Below are positions 1 through 5,253 of a stretch of DNA of 7,645 bases, one piece after another. The stretch is from an uncultured Bacteroidia bacterium (GTDB lineage: Bacteria; Bacteroidota; Bacteroidia; Bacteroidales; UBA932). The stretch spans positions 1 through 7,645 of the forward strand of contig CADBUS010000054.1 of the NCBI GenBank assembly GCA_902797895.1, read 5' to 3'. The notes under the pieces were generated by a model. It ran no database searches and was not told where the DNA came from. It saw nothing but the letters and a program-made list of their open reading frames with translations. The position numbers and the translations under genes are program-made. Every line of letters begins with the position of its first letter. Position 1 is the stretch's first letter.

Positions 1-783
1 CACCGCCGCATCGGCAGCCTTAATAACCTCCTGCTCATCGTTTACAAAATCGGCCTTCTCCGTATCGGCTGACTGATTGGTTATTATAGATACTCCAAAA
101 ACTCTCATATTGCAATGGCGGGCCACAATCACCTCAGGCACAGTGGACATAGCAATGGCATCTCCACCCACAAGGCGGAAATATCTGTACTCTGCCTTTG
201 TCTCGTATGAAGGGCCTGTACCGGCAACATAAACCCCCTCCCTAAGAGAGAAACCATTATCTGCTGCTATCTTGTGCGCACTCGCAATCAGCGGCTCATC
301 GTATGGATGAGACATATCCGGAAAACGAGGGCCAAAGCTCTCCATATTCTTACCTATCAGCGGATTAGGCAAAAAGTTTATATGGTCTTTTATTACCATT
401 ATATCCCCTACTCTAAAATCAGGATTCAATCCGCCGCAGGCGCAGGATACAAACAAAGCCTCCGCTCCCAGCAGTTTCATCACCCTTACTCCTATTGTAA
501 CCTGCTCCATAGAGTATCCCTCGTAGTAGTGAAACCTGCCTTGCATACAAATTACGCACTTTCCACCAAGATTGCCAACAATCAATCTCCCCTTGTGGCC
601 GGCTGCTGTTGAGAGCGGAAAATAAGGAATATCCTTATACTCAATAATTTCTGCATTTTCAATTTTATGCGCTAACGAACCAAGTCCGCTACCTAAAACA
701 ATTCCCGCCACCGGTTTGCGGTCTGCTATTCTCATCTGCACGTATGCAGCGGCTTTGTAAATTCTCTCCTCTGCTGGTAACAT
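1..783 (-). CDS. Purine nucleoside phosphorylase, PNP/MTAP family (partial, 3' end outside window)
   Basis: It encodes a trimeric-type purine nucleoside phosphorylase, which splits 6-oxopurine nucleosides with phosphate into free base and ribose-1-phosphate in the cytosol. The start is the ATG at 783-781, and 261 codons are visible of a family length near 270-290, so only the C-terminus is missing. Visible motifs are the phosphate loop GSGLG (31-35), GRFHYYEGY (82-90), GGLNP (117-121), GPSYET (190-195, with the base-binding Glu194), MSTVPE (212-217) and ITN (234-236). Asn236 matches human Asn243 and indicates a 6-oxopurine, not 6-aminopurine, preference. Two oddities: the usual NAAGG stretch reads CACGG (114-118), and the position I align with human His257 is Glu250. 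It lies 27 bases downstream of the deaminase gene, probably in one operon. Family assignment is secure; substrate range (inosine/guanosine or methylthioinosine) is inferred. Confidence 0.93.
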   Translation of the reverse strand, partial: MLPAEERIYKAAAYVQMRIADRKPVAGIVLGSGLGSLAHKIENAEIIEYKDIPYFPLSTAAGHKGRLIVGNLGGKCVICMQGRFHYYEGYSMEQVTIGVRVMKLLGAEALFVSCACGGLNPDFRVGDIMVIKDHINFLPNPLIGKNMESFGPRFPDMSHPYDEPLIASAHKIAADNGFSLREGVYVAGTGPSYETKAEYRYFRLVGGDAIAMSTVPEVIVARHCNMRVFGVSIITNQSADTEKADFVNDEQEVIKAADAAV

Positions 784-792
784 AATTCTTCT

Positions 793-810
793 GTTTTAGT
801 TTTAGTTTAA
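793..810. repeat. Short 6-base tandem repeat between the deaminase and PNP genes
   Basis: GTTTTA occurs twice in tandem (793-804), followed by an imperfect third copy GTTTAA (805-810). It fills most of the 27-base gap between the deaminase stop codon and the phosphorylase start. On the minus strand it is an A-rich leader just ahead of the PNP start codon. This may simply be an A-rich upstream translation-enhancing stretch; no function is evident. Confidence 0.4.
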
Positions 811-2082
811 TTATTTAATAAAAAGCTTCTTATAGAGCTTCCGAACATTCTCTATAACCTCTTTTTCTCCCTTTATCTCACGATTGCGCATTACTATATT
901 CCCATTGCAAATAACACTCTCTACACAATCTGAATGGGCTGAGTATATGAGATTTGCATTAAAGTTTATATTAGGGGTAAAATATATGTTGTCTATATCT
1001 ATGATGCACAAATCGGCAAGAGCCCCCTCCTCAATTTTTCCTCCGTTCAAATCAAATGCCTTGTAGCCATTTTCCGAGCCTGCCGCAAGCAGTTCTGCAA
1101 GCGGCATTGCAGATGGATCTTTCCTCCAAGCCTTCTGCACCAAAGCAGTAGTCTTCATAGCCTCCAACATATCTAAATTGTTGGAAGAGGCCACTCCATC
1201 CGTTCCTATACAGAGATTGGCACCGGCATCGGCCAACTCCCTGAACTTGAACTTATAGCCTGAGGAGAGCTTAAGATTTGAGTTTATGTTGTGTACAACC
1301 GTAACCCTATTCTTGCCAAGGGTTTGAATATCATTCTCATCTAACCATACGCAATGGGCCGCTATAATATTTGGGCCGTAGAAACCCAACTCGTTAAGAT
1401 ATTGGGTAGGAGTGCATTTGAATTTTCTCAGGCTATCCAATCTCTCATGGTCTGTCTCCGCTATATGTATGTGAATTTTAAGATTGTTCTTTGCGGCAAA
1501 CTCTTTTGCCCATATTATATTCTCCTTTGTTACGGTATATGGCGCATGTATAGCCACTTCAAAATTGTTGAGCTCTCCCCATCCTCGCGATATTTCATAC
1601 TCGGCAATGCAGTTTTCTCGCTGCTTCATTGCCGCCATATTATTGCCAAGGTCTAAGAAAACTTGTGAATGCCAGCTCCTTATACCTATTTCTTCGGCTG
1701 CTTTTACAGCTGCACGTGTAAAAAAGTATTGGTCATTAAAGAGGGTGGTACCGCTTTTTATCATCTCGATACAGGCCAACTTGGTACCATAGTACACCAA
1801 CTCCTCATCCAACTTGGCTTCAAGTGCCCAAATAGATTTAAGCCAATGCTTTAGCTTGCTATCTTCCTCCGCTCCACGCATCAAGGTCATAGCGGCGTGG
1901 GTGTGCATATTGGCAAATCCGGGGATAAGAGCCTTGCCTGTTCCGTCAATAACCTCGCAATCTCTGCTCAGATTCTCTTTTAGTTCAATACTCTCAGCAA
2001 TTTTGGCAATTTTGTTTTGGCAGATAAGAACATCGCCTCTCTTACCACATCTGTATATATTTTTGATAAGAATATTTCCCAT
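811..2082 (-). CDS. mtaD: Amidohydrolase: 5'-methylthioadenosine/S-adenosylhomocysteine deaminase family
   Basis: This is a 423-residue metal-dependent TIM-barrel hydrolase, matching the family's usual 420-440. It is expected to deaminate methylthioadenosine, S-adenosylhomocysteine or adenosine to the inosine-type product plus ammonia, in the cytosol. I chose the ATG at 2082-2080; the frame opens two codons earlier only through a TTG. From that ATG, the metal site is His60 and His62 (HTHAAMTLMRG), His206 with Glu209 (HIHIAET), His243 (AAHCVWL) and Asp295 (GTDGVASSNNLDM). VVHNINSNLKLSSG (263-276) matches the family signature, with IN in place of the usual PS. The N-terminal strands and residues after about 350 form the small composite domain that flanks the barrel. 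All catalytic ligands are present, so it should be active. It is probably the first gene of an operon with the phosphorylase. Related guanine deaminases and chlorohydrolases share the fold, so the exact substrate is inferred. Confidence 0.88.
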   Translation of the reverse strand: MGNILIKNIYRCGKRGDVLICQNKIAKIAESIELKENLSRDCEVIDGTGKALIPGFANMHTHAAMTLMRGAEEDSKLKHWLKSIWALEAKLDEELVYYGTKLACIEMIKSGTTLFNDQYFFTRAAVKAAEEIGIRSWHSQVFLDLGNNMAAMKQRENCIAEYEISRGWGELNNFEVAIHAPYTVTKENIIWAKEFAAKNNLKIHIHIAETDHERLDSLRKFKCTPTQYLNELGFYGPNIIAAHCVWLDENDIQTLGKNRVTVVHNINSNLKLSSGYKFKFRELADAGANLCIGTDGVASSNNLDMLEAMKTTALVQKAWRKDPSAMPLAELLAAGSENGYKAFDLNGGKIEEGALADLCIIDIDNIYFTPNINFNANLIYSAHSDCVESVICNGNIVMRNREIKGEKEVIENVRKLYKKLFIK

Positions 2083-2163
2083 ACTCAATTATACTCGGCC
2101 ATAAAATTACAAATAATATTGCAATCTCTTCTCTTTGCAGCTACACAATAGAGCTATATTTAT

Positions 2164-2171
2164 TAAATTTG
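2164..2171 (+). promoter_or_regulatory. Bacteroidetes-type -7 promoter element for the acyl-CoA synthetase gene
   Basis: TAAATTTG matches the Bacteroidetes sigma-ABfr -7 consensus TAnnTTTG exactly and ends 19 bases before the ATG at 2191, which gives a short leader. A TTTG lies at 2134-2137, but the 26-base spacer is longer than the roughly 19-21 expected for a -33 partner, so only the -7 element is supported. The 108-base region 2083-2190 lies between divergent genes and must also hold the promoter for the minus-strand deaminase; I see no clean match there (nearest is CAAATAATA, 2110-2118, read on the other strand). Confidence 0.45.
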
Positions 2172-2190
2172 TTCAATAAAGAAACTAAAG

Positions 2191-4188
2191 ATGATTTCAC
2201 AGGAACTGATAAAACCCTCAAGCATAGCAATTATTAAGGGTGGCGGCGAGCAGGAAACTATATCGTATAACTTAGTTAAGAATCTTATTTTCAAAAACTT
2301 TGCCGGCAATATATTTGTTGTCGGCAACGATAAGAATATACCCGGAGTGCAGACCTACAGCCAAATAATGCCTATGCCTGACGCAGATTTGGCCATAATT
2401 GCCTCAGACAATTCAGATATGCTCTCAACTATAGAGACTCTGTGCGAGAAAAAGGGTTGCAGGGCAATAATTATCTGCCCAAGCAAAATATCGGGAGGGG
2501 GGCTCTCCGAGTCTCAAATCTACTCAAGGATAGAGAATCTTAAAGCCAACTTTCCTGTTACCATACTTGGGCCAAATTCTGGTGGAATTGCAAACTCTGC
2601 CTATTGCGGTGTATATTCAGATATTTCGCTTGCCCCCAACGGAGTGCTGGATATTATCTCCTCATCACGCACAACTATCTCATATATAGTAGAAAACGCC
2701 TCACGATTCGGTCTTGGAATCTCTTCTGCAATATCGGTAGGAAGAGGCTGCTGGACCACCATAGAGGATGTGCTTGAGTGGATGGATATTAACTATCAGC
2801 CAACCACAGAGCCAAGAACAATAGCAATATACATAGAGAAGATTACAGATACCAATGCTCTGCTTCTGCATTGCAACTCCCTAATCAGCAAAGGTTACGG
2901 CATAGTAGCCATAAAGGGAGCAGAGGCAGAAGAGGCCATAAAGTCAGATCTGGCCTATACCGGAATAATGGTTTCACACTCAAAGGCCATAACCGCCCTC
3001 TTTACCAAGTGCGGCATTATAAGGGCATTCAGCAGAGAGGATATGCTAAACATTGCAGCAATACTCTCAAAACCACGCCCTAACGGAAAGCGTACCGTAA
3101 TTCTTACCCAATCCGGCGGCCCTGCCGTAATGCTTGCAGAGGTCCTCAAAGAGAAGGGCTTTACCATTCCGCAGATATACTACGAGGAGGCTAAGACAGA
3201 GGGAAATGCCGGCCAAATATCTTCACTTATAGATAAATACAACTCCAATCGAGAGACAGATTCAATAGCGGTAATATTTGGAGAAAAGGCGGTCAGCGAT
3301 ACTACCGAGGTATTCAATGTACTCTTTAGAAAGATAGCCAAGACTAAACTGCCCATATATCCCCTATTTCCTCTGAAAAGCACAAATTCGGAGTATGTTG
3401 AGCAGTACCACGCCCAAGGAGGAGTAACATTTTCAGATGAGGTGATATTTGCCAATTCGCTCTCCTCTGTGGTATCGGCACCGGATATATACAGAGTAGA
3501 GGCTCCACCTGCCATAGATAAATACCTTATCAACAATGTAATAGAGCAGGCACAAGATGGCTGGCTCTCCCCTTTTATGGTAGAGCAGATTTTAGATGCG
3601 GCAGGCATAGCAAGGGTTACACAGATATTTGCCATAGATGAAGATGAGGCTGTAGAGGCCGCAATATCAATAGGTTATCCTGTGGTAATGAAAGTTGTTG
3701 GCCCGCTTCACAAAGCTGTAGTAGATGGAGTATCTCTCAATATCAGCGATGAGCATACACTCCGTTCTGAATACAGAAGAATGAAGAATATAAAAGATGT
3801 AAACGGTGTGGTGCTGCAACCTATGCTTAACAAGCAGAATTTAGAGCTCTTTATTGGCGCCAAGAGAGATTCCAATCTTGGAGTTTTGGTTATGTTCGGC
3901 CTTAGCGGAATTTTTGTGGAGGCGCTCAGAGACTGTTCGCTCTGCGTTGCCCCAATAACCTCGCACGAGGCAGACAATATGATAGAATCGCTTAAAAGCT
4001 ACCCTCTTATCCAAGGATATAGCGGCCATAGCGGAGTAAATGTTGCAATGATTAACGAAACTTTAAGAAGGGTTTCTGCCCTCTGTATGGCTATTCCTCA
4101 GATAGTTGAAATGGATTTGAATCCTATATTCGGAGATGAAGATGGAGTTATTGCAGCTGGAGCAAGAATAAAAATAGAGAAGATATGA
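2191..4188 (+). CDS. Fused NDP-forming acyl-CoA synthetase-like protein lacking the catalytic phosphohistidine
   Basis: This 665-residue protein has the alpha-beta fused layout of ADP-forming acetate/acyl-CoA synthetases, which couple acyl-CoA cleavage to ATP formation. In order it has a CoA-binding Rossmann domain (about 8-140), two succinyl-CoA-ligase-like flavodoxin domains (about 150-290 and 297-420) and an ATP-grasp domain (about 440-665). The ATP-grasp part looks intact: KVVGPLHK (501-508) with His507, VMFGLSGIFVE (567-577) and DLNP (642-645). The alpha half is eroded at key sites. The SHTG motif carrying the phosphohistidine reads AYTG, with Tyr256 encoded at 2956-2958; SQSG reads SSSR (157-160); GPNC reads GPNS (127-130). 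The family call is strong, but normal catalysis is doubtful. It may be a pseudoenzyme or CoA/nucleotide-binding regulator. The stop overlaps the next start in ATGA, implying translational coupling to the small membrane protein. Confidence 0.85.
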   Translation: MISQELIKPSSIAIIKGGGEQETISYNLVKNLIFKNFAGNIFVVGNDKNIPGVQTYSQIMPMPDADLAIIASDNSDMLSTIETLCEKKGCRAIIICPSKISGGGLSESQIYSRIENLKANFPVTILGPNSGGIANSAYCGVYSDISLAPNGVLDIISSSRTTISYIVENASRFGLGISSAISVGRGCWTTIEDVLEWMDINYQPTTEPRTIAIYIEKITDTNALLLHCNSLISKGYGIVAIKGAEAEEAIKSDLAYTGIMVSHSKAITALFTKCGIIRAFSREDMLNIAAILSKPRPNGKRTVILTQSGGPAVMLAEVLKEKGFTIPQIYYEEAKTEGNAGQISSLIDKYNSNRETDSIAVIFGEKAVSDTTEVFNVLFRKIAKTKLPIYPLFPLKSTNSEYVEQYHAQGGVTFSDEVIFANSLSSVVSAPDIYRVEAPPAIDKYLINNVIEQAQDGWLSPFMVEQILDAAGIARVTQIFAIDEDEAVEAAISIGYPVVMKVVGPLHKAVVDGVSLNISDEHTLRSEYRRMKNIKDVNGVVLQPMLNKQNLELFIGAKRDSNLGVLVMFGLSGIFVEALRDCSLCVAPITSHEADNMIESLKSYPLIQGYSGHSGVNVAMINETLRRVSALCMAIPQIVEMDLNPIFGDEDGVIAAGARIKIEKI

Positions 4189-4343
4189 GAAGAATAGTTG
4201 CTTGGTGGAAAAATCTGGATGATCCTGTTAAGGGGCTAATTCTCATAGGATTGGTGGCACTAATCGGCATTATTATCAGATGGCGTCCTATAATTGAGGG
4301 GATAAAAAAGGGATTTGGTTTTTATAGCGGATACGCAGATTAG
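4185..4343 (+). CDS. Small single-span membrane protein (52 aa), translationally coupled
   Basis: The ATG at 4185-4187 overlaps the preceding gene's TGA (4186-4188), and the frame runs 52 codons to TAG at 4341-4343. The product begins with basic and aromatic residues (MRRIVAWWKNLDDP), has one hydrophobic segment at about residues 18-31 (LILIGLVALIGIII), then a basic stretch with RWRP (32-35) and GIKKGF (39-44). The positive charges on both sides leave topology uncertain. It is not a recognisable signal peptide: the hydrophobic stretch starts late and no cleavage motif follows. I recognise no family. The stop-start overlap and the fact that it fills nearly all the space before the next gene favour a real gene. 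It may anchor or accompany the acyl-CoA synthetase-like protein at the membrane; that is inference. Confidence 0.6.
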   Translation: MRRIVAWWKNLDDPVKGLILIGLVALIGIIIRWRPIIEGIKKGFGFYSGYAD

Positions 4344-4354
4344 AGCTTTTTTTA

Positions 4355-4362
4355 TAATTTTG
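4355..4362 (+). promoter_or_regulatory. Bacteroidetes-type -7 promoter element for the coiled-coil/zapA unit
   Basis: TAATTTTG fits TAnnTTTG exactly and lies 10 bases before the ATG at 4373, so the transcript would be leaderless or nearly so if this element is used. No TTTG occurs at the right distance upstream (the nearest is 4314-4317, too far). A seven-T run at 4347-4353 just before it could also end the upstream transcript, but the only hairpin ahead of it is a 3-bp stem (4327-4336), too weak to call a terminator. Confidence 0.4.
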
Positions 4363-4372
4363 CACACCAAGT

Positions 4373-4672
4373 ATGGCAACGCGCAGAGATAATTATAAAA
4401 CTATAGATCAGTTGCAGAACCTGATAAAGGAGCTTGTAAGAAAGTATGAGCTTGCAACTTGCGAAAGAGATGATTATCTCGGCCAGTTAAATAGAGTTAA
4501 ACAAGATTTACAAATAGCAAAAAAGAAAATAGCAGAACAAGAAAAGAGATTGGAGCACTATGAGTTAAAGCAGGCTTTCTTCTGTAGTGAGACAGAGCAG
4601 GTAAAGGTGAACAGAAGATTGACTAAGTTGGTTAAAGAGATAGATAAGTGCATTGCACTTTTGAACGGCTAA
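4373..4672 (+). CDS. Coiled-coil protein upstream of zapA, putative division accessory factor
   Basis: This 99-residue, highly charged protein is almost entirely predicted coiled coil. Heptad-like spacing of Leu/Ile runs from about residue 12 to 66 (for example IDQLQNLIKELVRKYEL), followed by a second helix ending in LVKEIDKCIALLNG (86-99). It has no signal peptide, membrane segment or enzymatic motif, so it is presumably cytoplasmic. It lies 11 bases before zapA on the same strand. Small coiled-coil proteins with a C-terminal REIDKCIALLN-like ending beside zapA are, as I recall, common in Bacteroidales. By position and architecture it could act with ZapA on FtsZ filaments, as the coiled-coil ZapB does in Enterobacteria, but I see no sequence homology to ZapB and do not assign that name. 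The start ATG lies just after a -7-like promoter element. Confidence 0.75.
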   Translation: MATRRDNYKTIDQLQNLIKELVRKYELATCERDDYLGQLNRVKQDLQIAKKKIAEQEKRLEHYELKQAFFCSETEQVKVNRRLTKLVKEIDKCIALLNG

Positions 4673-4683
4673 AAGTTAGGATT

Positions 4684-4986
4684 ATGGCACTAAAGATGAA
4701 GAACTCTCAAGTAGATGTGAAGATAGACGGAATACGCCTAACCTACTATGTGTCCGATTCAGATGCAGAACTGTTGCAAAAGACAGAGGAGCTGATAAAC
4801 GCGGAGATAGATTCGTTTAGAAAAAATAGAGATTCAGCCGCCTCTGACTACAATAAAACCTTGATAGCTGTTATGATAAAGATTGTGAAAGATTTTTTGA
4901 GAAAGGAGGCGGAGTCTGAGGATTCTATGCAGCAAATCAAGGAGATTAACCTACAACTTGCAAGTTATCTCGAACAAACTAAATAG
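4684..4986 (+). CDS. zapA: Cell division protein ZapA-like
   Basis: This 100-residue protein fits the ZapA family, which binds FtsZ and bundles protofilaments at the division ring. The N-terminal part (about 9-25, VDVKIDGIRLTYYVSD) matches the short beta-hairpin segment. It is followed by a helix (27-43, ELLQKTEELINAEIDSF) and a long C-terminal helix (about 53-98) expected to form the antiparallel coiled-coil dimer. I start at ATG 4684-4686; the frame is open upstream to a GTG at 4648, but that would overlap the previous gene by 25 bases and add residues outside the family. A weak purine-rich stretch (AGGA, 4677-4680) precedes the start. It is followed by a 6S RNA candidate, and zapA next to ssrS is also the arrangement in Proteobacteria, which supports both calls. 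Confidence 0.87.
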   Translation: MALKMKNSQVDVKIDGIRLTYYVSDSDAELLQKTEELINAEIDSFRKNRDSAASDYNKTLIAVMIKIVKDFLRKEAESEDSMQQIKEINLQLASYLEQTK

Positions 4987-4989
4987 TTT

Positions 4990-5177
4990 AGCCATCGGCA
5001 AGCTCTTTGCGAAAATCAACACTTAAAAAATGCCGAGCTAATTCGGCAGACAAAAACAGGCCTAGGTTACCCTAACGGGGATTCTGCTTGCAGGACGTTG
5101 GAAGTTTGCGTCTGATACATAGCTCAAATCTTAATTATTAAGATTTTTCCGAAAACAGCTTAGCCGGTGGCTTTTTT
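4990..5177 (+). ncRNA. ssrS: 6S RNA candidate (Bacteroidales type)
   Basis: The 267-base gap between zapA and rny contains a 6S-like fold. A closing stem pairs 4990-5004 with 5157-5172: fifteen base pairs, one G-U pair and one bulged A at 5162, directly followed by a T-run (5172-5177) that would act as an intrinsic terminator. Inside are a hairpin at 5031-5048 (TGCCGA/TCGGCA), a long imperfect terminal arm at about 5047-5114 (CAGAC/GTCTG base, GC-rich apex around 5059-5085), and a 9-bp A/T-rich hairpin at 5126-5146 on the 3' side of the bubble. Overall size (about 188 nt), a long rod with a large central bubble, a small 3'-side hairpin and location after zapA are all typical of 6S RNA, which binds the RNA polymerase housekeeping holoenzyme and moderates transcription. 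The exact 5' end is uncertain, and I see no convincing promoter of its own. Confidence 0.75.
5157..5177 (+). terminator. Intrinsic terminator formed by the 6S closing stem and T-run
   Basis: The 3' arm of the 15-bp closing stem ends in GGTGGC (5166-5171) and runs straight into six T residues (5172-5177). This would release the 6S transcript and separate it from rny. Some readthrough may feed rny, because the 76 bases from here to its start show no clear promoter. Confidence 0.55.
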
Positions 5178-5253
5178 CTCTTTCTTATCTGCAACACCAA
5201 ACAGAGGTATAACACAAAATGCAGAAACTAACAATATATATACATTAACAAAT

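Noticed and set aside
274..612. A 112-codon plus-strand open frame over the PNP gene
   Set aside because: It is antisense to a clear, motif-rich PNP coding sequence and its product resembles no protein family.
2083..2190. Promoter for the minus-strand deaminase operon in the divergent intergenic region
   Set aside because: One must exist nearby, but no exact TAnnTTTG with a suitable -33 partner is visible on the minus strand, so no site is reported.
3180..3635. A 151-codon minus-strand open frame over the acyl-CoA synthetase-like gene
   Set aside because: It overlaps a continuous domain-bearing gene, has low-complexity Ser/Ala/Thr composition and no upstream signals.
4321..4354. Terminator ahead of the coiled-coil gene (T-run at 4347-4353)
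   Set aside because: The T-run is clear, but the only hairpin upstream has a 3-bp stem, which is not enough to support an intrinsic terminator.
4955..4966. Perfect 12-base palindrome AACTTGCAAGTT at the 3' end of zapA, considered as an operator or part of the 6S promoter
   Set aside because: It lies in coding sequence and a single short palindrome can arise by chance. A CTTG here has about the right spacing to a TAAATAGT, but that -7 match is too poor to call a promoter.
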